This document shows, in pieces, positions 33,579-42,582 of a stretch of 64,000 nucleotides of DNA. The position numbers and the translations under genes were made by a program. Source of the stretch: Acholeplasma equirhinis (GTDB lineage: Bacteria > Bacillota_I > Bacilli_A > Acholeplasmatales > Acholeplasmataceae); assembly GCF_017052655.1 (NCBI RefSeq), contig NZ_JAFIDC010000001.1:62001-126000 (forward strand). The letters run 5' to 3'. The notes under the pieces are model-generated. The model searched no databases, was not told the DNA's origin, and saw only the letters and a list, made by a program, of their open reading frames with translations. How positions within the stretch are numbered: the first letter of the stretch is position 1; each line of letters opens with the position of its first letter.

Positions 33579-34916
33579 ATGGCAAAGTACACAAAAGAAG
33601 ATATTTTTAAAAGTATTGAAGAGCATAATGTCAAATATATCCGTTTAATGTTTACAGATATGTTAGGTATTATAAAGAATGTTGAAGTTCCTGCTTCAAA
33701 GATTGAAAAAGTCTTAGATAACCAGCAGATGTTTGATGGTTCATCTATCGAAGGCTTTGTTAGAATTCAGGAAGCCGATATGTATTTATATCCAGATTTA
33801 AACACTTGGTTAATTCTTCCTTGGGAACCAGTTAAGGAAGGTTCAGTTGCAAGATTAATCTGTGATGTTTACAGACCTGATAAAACACCATTCCCTGGAG
33901 ATCCAAGACAAATTTTAAAGAAACAGTTAAAAGAAATGGAAAAATTAGGTTTCTCTAAATTCAATGTTGGTGTTGAACCTGAATTCTTCTTATTTAAATT
34001 AGATGAAAATGGATCCATTGGAATTAACTTTACAGATGAAGGTGGCTATTTTGATTTAGCACCAGTTGATGCAAGTGAAGACGTCCGTCGAGATATTGCA
34101 CTTGAACTTCAAAAATTAGGATTTGTTATTGAAGCAAGCCACCATGAGGTTGCTTATTCTCAACATGAGATAAATTTCCAATTTGATAATGCATTAGAAG
34201 CTTGTGATAATATTCAAACATTTAAATTAGTTGTTAAAAACGTTACTCGTCGTCATGGATACCATGCAACATTTATGGCTAAACCAGTTACTGGTATTAA
34301 TGGTTCAGGTATGCATACGAATACCTCACTTGCTGATAAAGAAGGTAACAATGCATTCTATGATAAAGATGCTAAAAATGGTTTAAGTGAAGTTGCAACA
34401 CATTTCATTGGTGGTATCTTAACCCATGCAAGAGAATTTTGTTTAATTACCAATCCAACTGTTAACTCATACAAACGTTTAGTACCAGGTTATGAAGCAC
34501 CTTGCTATGTATCTTGGAGTGAAGCAAACCGTTCAACAATGATTCGTATTCCTGCAAGTCGTGGTAAATCTACACGTGTTGAAGTAAGATCTGTTGACCC
34601 AACTGCAAATCCATATCTTGCAATGTCAGCAATTCTTGCTTCAGGTTTAGATGGTATTAAAAATGGTTTATTTGTTAAACCAGTAGAAAAGAACCTTTTT
34701 GCACTAGATGAAGAAGGTAGACGTGCACTTGGCGTTTCTAATTTACCTGCTAACTTAAAAGAAGCAATTGATGCATTCCAAGCATCAGACTTTATGAAAG
34801 ATGTCATTGGCTCTCATCTAGCTGAAAAAATGATTACAGCTAAAAATAAGGAATGGGATAGTTATCGTATTTATGTCTCACCTTGGGAATTGAAAGAATA
34901 TCTTAAGAAGTATTAA
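33579..34916 (+). CDS. glnA: Glutamine synthetase, type I
   Basis: 445 residues, the length of the Firmicutes GSI-alpha class. Motifs: [27 protein letters not shown] (metal-ligand Glu), NGSGMHTN (ATP/metal), [12 protein letters not shown] and [15 protein letters not shown]. The adenylylation-site region of GSI-beta is not evident. It makes glutamine from glutamate and ammonia with ATP. ATG 33579 follows GGAGG. Glutamine feeds GlmS, encoded just downstream. Confidence 0.96.
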   Translation: MAKYTKEDIFKSIEEHNVKYIRLMFTDMLGIIKNVEVPASKIEKVLDNQQMFDGSSIEGFVRIQEADMYLYPDLNTWLILPWEPVKEGSVARLICDVYRPDKTPFPGDPRQILKKQLKEMEKLGFSKFNVGVEPEFFLFKLDENGSIGINFTDEGGYFDLAPVDASEDVRRDIALELQKLGFVIEASHHEVAYSQHEINFQFDNALEACDNIQTFKLVVKNVTRRHGYHATFMAKPVTGINGSGMHTNTSLADKEGNNAFYDKDAKNGLSEVATHFIGGILTHAREFCLITNPTVNSYKRLVPGYEAPCYVSWSEANRSTMIRIPASRGKSTRVEVRSVDPTANPYLAMSAILASGLDGIKNGLFVKPVEKNLFALDEEGRRALGVSNLPANLKEAIDAFQASDFMKDVIGSHLAEKMITAKNKEWDSYRIYVSPWELKEYLKKY

Positions 34917-34989
34917 CAAACTTCTTAATCCATTTGTTATCCTAATTTAGGTATAATAAAGATAAATACTTTACTAGAATGGATGAACT

Positions 34990-36126
34990 ATGGATAATAA
35001 ACAAATTACCTTCCAACTAATTGAAGCAGCCTTTAAAGGTGATAAAGTTAAATTTGAATCAGAAGATGAAAAAGGCTTATTAAAACTACTGTTTGAAAAT
35101 GGATTAATTGGGTTAGTATTTAATTCAGTAGATAAGGCGAGTTTTAAAGATCAAAACCTTTACAAAAGAATGCGTGAAATTCATGCATCTTTCATCGCAA
35201 AAGATATTCAACAAACTGAAATCATTAACCAAATAAAGCATGCCTTCAATGAAGCAAAAATAGATCATATCTTTTTAAAAGGTGCGCACCTTAAATCCAT
35301 GTATCCAATGAGCTATATGCGTGGAATGGGAGATATTGATTTACTTGTTAGGGAAAGAGATTTTGAAGATGCTAAAAATATGATGCAAAGATTAGGGTAC
35401 ATTTTTAAATCTGCAGAATCTCATCACCATGTTTATGAAACTTTAGATGGAAATTCAATTGAACTACATCAAAGCCTTGCAAGTTACCTTGAACCAGAAT
35501 TCAAATCCTTACTGCAACAAGCATGGGATTTCATCATTCAAGGTGATTCTTTTACAAAACAGTTAGAACCTGAATTTGAATATCTACATTTACTCATCCA
35601 TTTAGTTAGACATATCAGAACATCTGGGGTTGGTATTAGAAGCGTTCTCGATTTGGAGGTCTTTGCTAAATATCAGACATTAGAAACTGAAAAATTATTC
35701 AATCTTTTAAGTTTAACGAGTTTAATTGAGTTTAATGATAAAGTTAACCATTTAAATCAGATATTTATGCATAGTATTCATATGAATGAATCTGATCAAG
35801 AAGTTGTTGACTATATCATTCATGCAGGTATTCATGGTAATGGCACTGAACATGACCGTTATTTAACAAAACGCACTTATCAAAAAACAAAACAGAAAAA
35901 AGGGCGTATCAGATATCTACTTGGTGAAATATTTCCTAGTAGAGACCGTTTAAAAGAAGGTTATCCATATTTAAAAAAACACTCTTGGTTATTACCTTGG
36001 GCTTGGTTTGTCAGAATATTAAAACAGCTCTTTAAACCTAAAAATACGATTAAACGCATCGAATCTGTTTCTAGTGATAAAAACATGGATAAGGTGGAAC
36101 GTATTTATACGTATTTAGGTTTATAG
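34990..36126 (+). CDS. Uncharacterised nucleotidyltransferase-like protein (NTP_transf_5 type)
   Basis: 378 residues. The core HIFLKGAHLKSMYPMSYMRGMGDIDLLVRERDFEDA (about 95-130) carries the Gly-x-Asp-x-Asp-Leu motif of nucleotidyltransferases with preceding lysine, and LDGNSIELHQSLAS supplies a third acidic position; this is the pattern of the PF14907-type family, often found near glycan or peptide-modification genes. Reaction unknown. The C terminus is basic with a Trp-rich hydrophobic stretch (HSWLLPWAWFVRILKQLF) that may touch the membrane. It lies 73 bases after glnA and 31 before glmS. Confidence 0.75.
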   Translation: MDNKQITFQLIEAAFKGDKVKFESEDEKGLLKLLFENGLIGLVFNSVDKASFKDQNLYKRMREIHASFIAKDIQQTEIINQIKHAFNEAKIDHIFLKGAHLKSMYPMSYMRGMGDIDLLVRERDFEDAKNMMQRLGYIFKSAESHHHVYETLDGNSIELHQSLASYLEPEFKSLLQQAWDFIIQGDSFTKQLEPEFEYLHLLIHLVRHIRTSGVGIRSVLDLEVFAKYQTLETEKLFNLLSLTSLIEFNDKVNHLNQIFMHSIHMNESDQEVVDYIIHAGIHGNGTEHDRYLTKRTYQKTKQKKGRIRYLLGEIFPSRDRLKEGYPYLKKHSWLLPWAWFVRILKQLFKPKNTIKRIESVSSDKNMDKVERIYTYLGL

Positions 36127-36157
36127 ACTAAATACACTATAAAGGGGAATCCATATT

Positions 36158-37939
36158 ATGTGTGGAATAGTGGGTTATATTGGACGTTCAAACGCAAGAG
36201 AAATCATTGTAACAGGTCTTGAAAGACTTGAGTATCGTGGTTATGACTCTGCTGGTTTAACGGTCTTTAATGATAAAAAAAATACGTTCGATATTTTTAA
36301 AGATATCGGACGTGTTTCTATTTTGAAGGAAACAACAAAACAAGTTTTATCTAGAGTTGGAATTGGCCATACAAGATGGGCAACTCATGGTAAAGTTACT
36401 GCACTGAATGCACATCCACATACATCAAGTAGTGGTCGTTTTATTATTGTTCATAATGGTGTCATTGAAAACTTCCAACAATTAAAAGATCAATATTTGA
36501 AACTTGCAAGTTTTAAGAGTGACACTGATACTGAAGTTGTTGCACATTTAATTGAAGGATTTGCATCCTATATGACAGTAGAAAATGCAATTCTAACGAC
36601 ATTAAAATTATTACATGGTTCGTATGCACTTTTAATTGTTGACCAACAAGATCCAGATACAATTTATGCTGCTAAAAATAAACCACCACTTTTGGTCGGT
36701 GTATCAGAAGATGGCGTAACAATCACATCGGATGTCTTAGCACTTGCAGGTGTTTCAAAGAATTATCATGTGATGGAAGATAAAACTTTTGTAGTAGCAA
36801 AGAAAGATGAAGTCAAACTCTATAATTATGACCATGAAGCACTTGAACTGAATTGGCAAAAGGTTAATGTTGATGTGACACAAACAGAAAAAGGCAACTT
36901 TGATCATTTTATGTTAAAAGAAATCAATGAACAACCAGGTGTCATTAGAAGAATTATCTCAGAATACTTTACAGGTTATAAATCTAATATTGATTCTAGA
37001 TTGTTAAAGACAATCAAAGAATCTGAAAGAATTTATATACTTGCAGCAGGTACATCGATGCATGCTGGATTAATTGGTAAATATTTCTTTGAGAAATTAG
37101 CAGGTAAACCAGTTGAGGTACATATTGCAAGTGAGTTCGCATATCATATGCCATTATTAGTATCTAAACCATTTTTTATTCTGATTTCTCAAAGTGGTGA
37201 GACAGCTGATTTAAGAGCATGTCTTTTAAAACTAAAACAATTCAAATATCAAACTTTAACTGTAACAAATGTCATTACATCAACTCTTGCAAGAGAAGCA
37301 GATTTCAAATTGGAAATCTTTGCAGGACCAGAAATTGCAGTTGCATCAACAAAAGCATATATTGCACAAATGGCAGTTTTAGCACTTATTGCATACGAAC
37401 TATCTGCAAAGTTGTTTGATATCAAAATGGAACTTGCTAAGGTTGCACAAGCAATAGAAAATTTCTTATTCGATCCAACGCCAATTAAAGCATTAGTTGA
37501 AAAAGTATTTATTAAAGAACATGCATTTTATATTGGTAGAGGTATGGATTATGCCCTAGCACTTGAAGGTGCATTAAAGCTGAAAGAGATCTCTTATATT
37601 CATACAGAAGGATTTGCAGCAGGTGAACTTAAACATGGTACGATTGCACTGATTGAAGAAGGTACTCCTGTAGTTGCAATTATTTCTGAAGAAGAAATGA
37701 ATATGAACACACGATCTAACCTTCATGAAGTTAAATCTCGTGGTGCAGTTTCGATTATTATTACAATGGACTCACTCAAACAAAAAGGTGATGACATCAT
37801 ATTGGATGACGTATATCCAATACTTGCACCACTTTTGATGATTGTACCAACTCAAATGATTGCATACTTTGCAGCACTTGATCGTGGATACGACATTGAT
37901 AAACCTAGAAACTTAGCTAAAAGTGTTACCGTGGAATAA
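36158..37939 (+). CDS. glmS: Glutamine--fructose-6-phosphate aminotransferase
   Basis: 593 residues. The N terminus MCGIVGYIG exposes the catalytic Cys after Met removal (Ntn glutaminase; GLERLEYRGYDSAG, GHTRWATHG); two SIS isomerase domains follow (AAGTSMHAG, SQSGETADLRA, EIAVASTKAY, EGALKLKEISYIHTEGFAAGELKHG), ending DKPRNLAKSVTVE. It makes glucosamine 6-phosphate from fructose 6-phosphate and glutamine. No glmS ribozyme fits in the 31-base upstream gap. It supplies GlmM and GlmU, encoded at 52661-55359, for UDP-GlcNAc. Confidence 0.96.
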   Translation: MCGIVGYIGRSNAREIIVTGLERLEYRGYDSAGLTVFNDKKNTFDIFKDIGRVSILKETTKQVLSRVGIGHTRWATHGKVTALNAHPHTSSSGRFIIVHNGVIENFQQLKDQYLKLASFKSDTDTEVVAHLIEGFASYMTVENAILTTLKLLHGSYALLIVDQQDPDTIYAAKNKPPLLVGVSEDGVTITSDVLALAGVSKNYHVMEDKTFVVAKKDEVKLYNYDHEALELNWQKVNVDVTQTEKGNFDHFMLKEINEQPGVIRRIISEYFTGYKSNIDSRLLKTIKESERIYILAAGTSMHAGLIGKYFFEKLAGKPVEVHIASEFAYHMPLLVSKPFFILISQSGETADLRACLLKLKQFKYQTLTVTNVITSTLAREADFKLEIFAGPEIAVASTKAYIAQMAVLALIAYELSAKLFDIKMELAKVAQAIENFLFDPTPIKALVEKVFIKEHAFYIGRGMDYALALEGALKLKEISYIHTEGFAAGELKHGTIALIEEGTPVVAIISEEEMNMNTRSNLHEVKSRGAVSIIITMDSLKQKGDDIILDDVYPILAPLLMIVPTQMIAYFAALDRGYDIDKPRNLAKSVTVE

Positions 37940-37958
37940 GAAATTTTGCATATCAAAC

Positions 37959-37976
37959 CATATTACTTGTAATATG
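37959..37976. promoter_or_regulatory. Perfect inverted repeat over the -35 of the regulator gene
   Basis: CATATTAC-TT-GTAATATG. It is nested within a wider repeat: CATATCAAAC to its left (37949-37958) and GTTTGGTATG to its right (37979-37988) are complementary with one G-T pair. No T-run follows, so it is more likely an operator than the glmS terminator. Confidence 0.6.
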
Positions 37977-37995
37977 TTGTTTGGTATGTCATAAT
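37967..37995 (+). promoter_or_regulatory. Promoter of the polysaccharide cluster regulator
   Basis: TTGTAA (37967-37972), 17-bp spacer, CATAAT (37990-37995). The -35 lies inside the inverted repeat at 37959. Confidence 0.55.
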
Positions 37996-37999
37996 GGAA

Positions 38000-38022
38000 T
38001 TGTTCGATAATCAAACGAACAA
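38000..38022. promoter_or_regulatory. Second inverted repeat upstream of the cluster regulator
   Basis: TTGTTCG (38000-38006) and CGAACAA (38016-38022) separated by nine bases, just downstream of the -10, at the transcription start and ending beside the ribosome binding site. Confidence 0.55.
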
Positions 38023-38033
38023 AAGAGGTAACT

Positions 38034-38660
38034 ATGGACAGCAATCATTATTTCTTAAAACCAACACCCCTTTTAAAAGAATATCAATTACTTGATTTAA
38101 TTGCTAAAAACTCCGATATAACTCAAAGAGAACTCAGTCGCAATTTAAATGTGGCTCTTTCGATGATTAATGAGTATTTAGATAAAGCTGAACAAAACGG
38201 ATATATTAGTAAAAACTATAAATCAAGTAAAGATGTTGAATACCACATCACAAACCAGGGGAAAGATAGAATTAAATTACTTAACATTAGATATTTAAAA
38301 AGTGCGTTAGATGTTTATACATCGGCAAGAGGAGAAGTTTCTCAATTCCTTCATAGAGTTATTAATGAAGGATTTAAGAAAATTATCCTTTATGGAGCAG
38401 GGGACGTTACAGATATCTTGCTTCAAACATTAAATTACGATAAATCATTAAATTTAGAGATTGTCGCAATTGTTGACGACAACAAATCTAAACAAAATAC
38501 AAAAATGTATGGTATTGAAATCTTACCAACATCAGAACTAACAAAACTTAAACATGACGGGGTGTTGGTTTCAAGTTATCTACACCACGATAAGATTTTA
38601 GAACACCTAAAATCATTAAATTATGATCAATCTAAAATTATTCACTTTTTTAAGGACTAA
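38034..38660 (+). CDS. Winged-helix/Rossmann-fold protein, probable cluster regulator
   Basis: 208 residues. Residues ~12-75 form a MarR-like winged helix (LLDLIAKNSDITQRELSRNLNVALSMINEYLDKAEQNGYI, then a DVEYHITNQGKDRI wing). Residues ~110-200 are Rossmann-like (KKIILYGAGDVTDILLQTL, EIVAIVDDNKSK, LTKLKHDGVLVSSYLHHDKI), resembling the sugar-nucleotide or NAD-binding domain of CoA-binding/acetyltransferase partners. The combination suggests a transcription factor sensing a nucleotide-sugar or cofactor. It is the first gene of the polysaccharide cluster, six bases from the initiating transferase, and has two inverted repeats at its promoter, so autoregulation is likely. Confidence 0.7.
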   Translation: MDSNHYFLKPTPLLKEYQLLDLIAKNSDITQRELSRNLNVALSMINEYLDKAEQNGYISKNYKSSKDVEYHITNQGKDRIKLLNIRYLKSALDVYTSARGEVSQFLHRVINEGFKKIILYGAGDVTDILLQTLNYDKSLNLEIVAIVDDNKSKQNTKMYGIEILPTSELTKLKHDGVLVSSYLHHDKILEHLKSLNYDQSKIIHFFKD

Positions 38661-38665
38661 AGCAT

Positions 38666-39295
38666 ATGATATTTAAGATATTTAAACGCATAATGGATAC
38701 TTTATTAGCACTGATTGGATTGATTGTTTTATCTCCAGTTTTTTTAGTTTTAATTATCTTAATCAAGTTAGATTCAAGAGGTCCAATTCTTTTCAAACAA
38801 AAAAGAGTTGGTAAAAATAAAAAGCATTTTAATATTCTTAAATTTAGAACAATGAGAATAGATACACCGAAGGATACACCAACACATATGTTAGAAAATC
38901 CAGAACAATGGATTACTAAATTAGGTAAATTCATGAGAAAAACAAGTTTAGATGAATTACCTCAAATTATTAATATCTTAAAAGGTGATATGAGTATTGT
39001 TGGACCAAGACCTGCATTATGGAATCAATTTGATTTAATTGAAGAACGTGACAAATATGGTGCAAACGATATTTATCCAGGTTTAACTGGATACGCTCAA
39101 ATTAAAGGTAGAGATGAATTAGAAATAGTAGATAAAGCAAAACTAGATGGTTATTATGTTTCTCATATGGGGTTATGGTTAGATATCAAAGTGTTTTTTG
39201 GAACAATCTTCAGCGTACTTAAATCAGATGGTGTCGTTGAAGGTGGTACTGGTACAAAAGTAAAAAGAGAAAAGAAAGAGAAGAAAGTAGAGTAA
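38666..39295 (+). CDS. Initiating sugar phosphotransferase, short PglC/WcaJ-C type
   Basis: 209 residues: only the catalytic bacterial-sugar-transferase domain with one N-terminal re-entrant helix (IMDTLLALIGLIVLSPVFLVLIILI). Motifs: DSRGPILFKQKRVGKNKKHFNILKFRTM, SLDELPQIINILKGDMSIVGPRP, PGLTGYAQIKGRDEL. It moves a HexNAc 1-phosphate to undecaprenyl phosphate, the first membrane step. The C terminus is Lys/Glu-rich and poorly structured. It is tightly linked to the next gene (two bases). Confidence 0.92.
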   Translation: MIFKIFKRIMDTLLALIGLIVLSPVFLVLIILIKLDSRGPILFKQKRVGKNKKHFNILKFRTMRIDTPKDTPTHMLENPEQWITKLGKFMRKTSLDELPQIINILKGDMSIVGPRPALWNQFDLIEERDKYGANDIYPGLTGYAQIKGRDELEIVDKAKLDGYYVSHMGLWLDIKVFFGTIFSVLKSDGVVEGGTGTKVKREKKEKKVE

Positions 39296-39297
39296 GT

Positions 39298-40161
39298 ATG
39301 AAACGTATATTAATTACGGGTGCAAATTCATATGTTGGAACGAATGTTGAAAAATGGTTATTAAAAGAACCGGATAAATATTTGGTTAAAACATTAGATA
39401 TGAAAGATCCTAATTGGATTAATCTTGGCTTTTCTAGATATGATGTTGTATATCATGTTGCTGGAATTGCACATGTTTCATCTAAAAAGAGTATGGAACC
39501 ACTCTATTTTAAAGTTAATCGTGATTTAGCGATTGAAACAGCTAACAAAGCTAAAGTATCAGGCGTAAAGCAGTTTATTTTCATGAGTAGCATGATTATT
39601 TATGGAAAAGATAATAAAATCGGTGATTTTAGACATGTAGATATTAATAAGTATGCACCAATTAATGCTTATGGACAAAGTAAATTAGAAACAGATCTTT
39701 CAATTCAAAAAATGCAAGATGAGAACTTTAAAGTTGTCATCATTCGTACCCCTGTCGTATATGGTCCAGGTAGTAAAGGTAATTTTCCTAAACTTCAAAA
39801 GTTAGCATTAAAAGCATTTTTATTTCCAAACATTAAAAATCAAAGAAGTATGATTTATATCGATAACTTAGCTGAATTGATTAAACAAGTAATTTACCGA
39901 GATTTAAATGGTATTTTCTACCCACAAAATGACGAGTATTTATCGACATTAGCAATACTTGAAACAACAAGATTATTAGAAAATAAAAAACTTAGAAAAA
40001 CAAGAATTTTTAATTGGTTGATCAAATGTAAGGGTTTCTTCATACCGTTTATTAATAAAGTTTTTGGTAATAAAACTTATAATCTCGAAATTTCAAATTA
40101 CGATTTCAACTATAGAGTTGTTAAGACTGAACAAAGCATTAGAATGTCGAGGGTATCATGA
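39298..40161 (+). CDS. NAD-dependent sugar epimerase/reductase (SDR)
   Basis: 287 residues. Nucleotide loop ILITGANSYVGTNVEKWL, active-site Tyr-x-x-x-Lys in INAYGQSKLETD, and IRTPVVYGPG are typical of extended SDRs acting on nucleotide sugars. In similar clusters such proteins reduce a 4-keto-6-deoxy-HexNAc (FnlC/WbpV-like), giving UDP-FucNAc or QuiNAc; the specific reaction is not determined by sequence alone. It overlaps the next glycosyltransferase by ATGA. Confidence 0.8.
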   Translation: MKRILITGANSYVGTNVEKWLLKEPDKYLVKTLDMKDPNWINLGFSRYDVVYHVAGIAHVSSKKSMEPLYFKVNRDLAIETANKAKVSGVKQFIFMSSMIIYGKDNKIGDFRHVDINKYAPINAYGQSKLETDLSIQKMQDENFKVVIIRTPVVYGPGSKGNFPKLQKLALKAFLFPNIKNQRSMIYIDNLAELIKQVIYRDLNGIFYPQNDEYLSTLAILETTRLLENKKLRKTRIFNWLIKCKGFFIPFINKVFGNKTYNLEISNYDFNYRVVKTEQSIRMSRVS

Positions 40162-41243
40162 AAAAAGTTCTTATATTGGTGAATCACGATATTGCAATTT
40201 ATAATTCTAGAAAAGAATTGGTAGAAGAATTACTAAAACAAAACTATGAGGTATATATTTCATCTCCATATGGAACAAGAATTGATAAACTTGTTGAGAT
40301 GGGGGCTAAATTCATTGAAACTAGTATCGATAGAAGAGGTATAAATCCTCTAAACGATTTTAAGTTAATTAGACATTATAAAAAAATCATGAAAGATATA
40401 AAGCCAGATGTTATATTAACTTATACGATTAAACCTAATATTTATGGTGGAATTGCTGCAAAATCATTAAAAATTCCATATATTGCAAATATCACAGGTC
40501 TGGGTTCAGGATTTTCAAAACCAGGACCAATCAAAATGATAAGTACATTTTTGTATAAATATGCTCTAAAAAAATCAAAGTATGTATATTTCCAAAATAG
40601 GCAAAATCTAGATTTTTTTAAGAAGAATAAAATTATTCAGGATAATGCAATACTTTTACCTGGATCTGGTGTCAATTTAGAAGAGTTTCAATTTATTCAA
40701 AAAGATTTTAAAGGTGAACGACAAATTGCATTCGTTGGAAGATTAATGAAGGAAAAAGGAATTAATGAGTATTTAGATGCAGTCGAAACTTTAATGAAAA
40801 AGCTTGATAACATAAAATTCCATATATTTGGAATGATGGAAGATGATATTAGTAATAAAATTGAATATTTAATTAGTAAAAACTTTATTAATTATCATGG
40901 GTTAGTTATGGATATGAATGAAGTGTATAAAAAGATTGATATAATTGTGCTGCCATCATATCATGAGGGACTATCAAATGTATTGTTAGAAGGCGCAGCA
41001 TCCGGTATTCCTTTAATTGCAAGTGATATCCCTGGATGTAGAGAAATTATAGAGGATGGTTCAAATGGATATTTAATACAACCCAAAAATCGGGATGATC
41101 TAATTTATAAATTAGAAAAAATGATTTTAAATGATTCAGAAAAAATGAAGGATTTTGCTATTAAAGGTCGATTAATTGTAGAAGAAAAATTCGATAGAAA
41201 TACAGTTACTGAGAGTTATTTAAAAAACATAAAAAAAATTTGA
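40158..41243 (+). CDS. Glycosyltransferase, GT4 family
   Basis: 361 residues of GT-B fold: N-terminal LILVNHDIAIYNSRKELVEEL acceptor domain, ANITGLGSGF, and the donor-site IAFVGRLMKEKGINEYLDA and LPSYHEGLSNVLLEGAASGIPLIASDIPGCREII (E-x7-E motif). It adds a sugar to the lipid-linked intermediate at the cytoplasmic face. It resembles the PglA-type transferase that often adds the second residue. Confidence 0.88.
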   Translation: MKKVLILVNHDIAIYNSRKELVEELLKQNYEVYISSPYGTRIDKLVEMGAKFIETSIDRRGINPLNDFKLIRHYKKIMKDIKPDVILTYTIKPNIYGGIAAKSLKIPYIANITGLGSGFSKPGPIKMISTFLYKYALKKSKYVYFQNRQNLDFFKKNKIIQDNAILLPGSGVNLEEFQFIQKDFKGERQIAFVGRLMKEKGINEYLDAVETLMKKLDNIKFHIFGMMEDDISNKIEYLISKNFINYHGLVMDMNEVYKKIDIIVLPSYHEGLSNVLLEGAASGIPLIASDIPGCREIIEDGSNGYLIQPKNRDDLIYKLEKMILNDSEKMKDFAIKGRLIVEEKFDRNTVTESYLKNIKKI

Positions 41244-41255
41244 AGAGAGATTAAA

Positions 41256-42572
41256 ATGAATTTATACGAAAAAATAGTAAAGAAAGAAGAAAAACTGTCA
41301 TTAGTAGGTTTAGGATACGTAGGTTTACCAATCGCAATTGCATTTGCAAAGAAAATAGATGTTATTGGCTTTGATATAAGCAAAGATAAAATCGAAATGT
41401 ACAAAAATGGTATTGATCCAACTAAAGAAGTTGGCTACGAAGCAGTAAAAAATAGTACTGTCTTATTTACTTCCAATGAAGAAGATTTAAAAAAAGCAAA
41501 ATTTCATATTGTTGCAGTTCCTACCCCAGTTAATGATGATAAAACCCCAGACCTTAAACCGGTAATTTCAGCAAGTAAAACAGTTGGTAGAAATTTAACA
41601 AAAGGATCATACGTTGTTTTCGAATCTACTGTTTATCCTGGAGTTACTGAAGAAATTTGTATTCCAATTTTAGAACAAATGTCTGGACTAAAAGCTGGAA
41701 CTGATTTCAAAGTGGGTTATTCTCCAGAACGAATCAATCCAGGAGACAAATTGCATACACTAGAATCGATTGTTAAAGTAGCTTCTGGTATGGATGAAGA
41801 ATCTACTGAAATCATTGCTAAAATTTATGAGTTAGTGGTTAAAGCTGGTGTTTATCGTGCTGAATCAATTAAAGTTGCTGAAGCAGCAAAAGTAATTGAA
41901 AATGCACAAAGAGATATAAATATTGCTTTTATGAATGAATTATCCATTATATTCAATAAGTTAAATATCGATACAAAAGCCGTGTTAAATGCAGCTAAAA
42001 CCAAATGGAATTTCTTGAACTTTTCCCCTGGTTTAGTGGGGGGCCATTGTATTGGTGTTGATCCATATTATTTAACATACAGAGCACAACAAGTTGGATA
42101 TCATCCTGAAATCATACTTGCAGGTAGAAGACTAAACGATAATATGGGCAAATATGTCGTTGAAAATACTATTAAACAAATGATAAAAGCAAACATTGCA
42201 ATAAAAGGTGCAAAAGTTGCTATTTTAGGCTTTACATTCAAAGAAAATTGTCCAGACACAAGAAATACTAGAGTAATTGATATTTACAACGAATTGTTAG
42301 AGTATGATATTAAACCATTAATTGTTGATCCACAAGCTGATAAAGAAGAAGCATTACATGAATATGGATTGAAATTTAATGAGATGTCAGAGATTAAAAA
42401 TATGGATGTAATTATTCTTGCGGTATCACACAAGGAATTCTTAGAATTGATGATGAGTGACTTTACAAATTTCTTTGCAAAAAGTCCAATTAATTCAGTA
42501 ATTATCGATGTCAAATCAATTCTTGATAAAAAAGCATATTTGGATGCAGGATTTAATTACTTCAGATTATAA
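41256..42572 (+). CDS. UDP-N-acetylhexosamine 6-dehydrogenase (TviB/WbpO-like)
   Basis: 438 residues. Rossmann loop LSLVGLGYVGLPIAIAFA, ESTVYPGVTEE, YSPERINPGD, and the catalytic cysteine motif GLVGGHCIGVDPYYL; C-terminal domain FKENCPDTRNTRVIDI. Four-electron NAD-dependent oxidation gives a UDP-HexNAc uronic acid. YSPERINPGDK matches the Vi-antigen TviB/WbpO subgroup, which acts on UDP-GlcNAc or UDP-GalNAc rather than UDP-glucose. The following gene is the matching epimerase. Confidence 0.9.
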   Translation: MNLYEKIVKKEEKLSLVGLGYVGLPIAIAFAKKIDVIGFDISKDKIEMYKNGIDPTKEVGYEAVKNSTVLFTSNEEDLKKAKFHIVAVPTPVNDDKTPDLKPVISASKTVGRNLTKGSYVVFESTVYPGVTEEICIPILEQMSGLKAGTDFKVGYSPERINPGDKLHTLESIVKVASGMDEESTEIIAKIYELVVKAGVYRAESIKVAEAAKVIENAQRDINIAFMNELSIIFNKLNIDTKAVLNAAKTKWNFLNFSPGLVGGHCIGVDPYYLTYRAQQVGYHPEIILAGRRLNDNMGKYVVENTIKQMIKANIAIKGAKVAILGFTFKENCPDTRNTRVIDIYNELLEYDIKPLIVDPQADKEEALHEYGLKFNEMSEIKNMDVIILAVSHKEFLELMMSDFTNFFAKSPINSVIIDVKSILDKKAYLDAGFNYFRL

Positions 42573-42582
42573 AGGAAATATT

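Noticed and set aside
36127-36157. Possible glmS ribozyme before glmS
   Set aside because: Only 31 bases separate glmS from the upstream gene, far too short for the ~150-nt ribozyme, and no core motif is seen.
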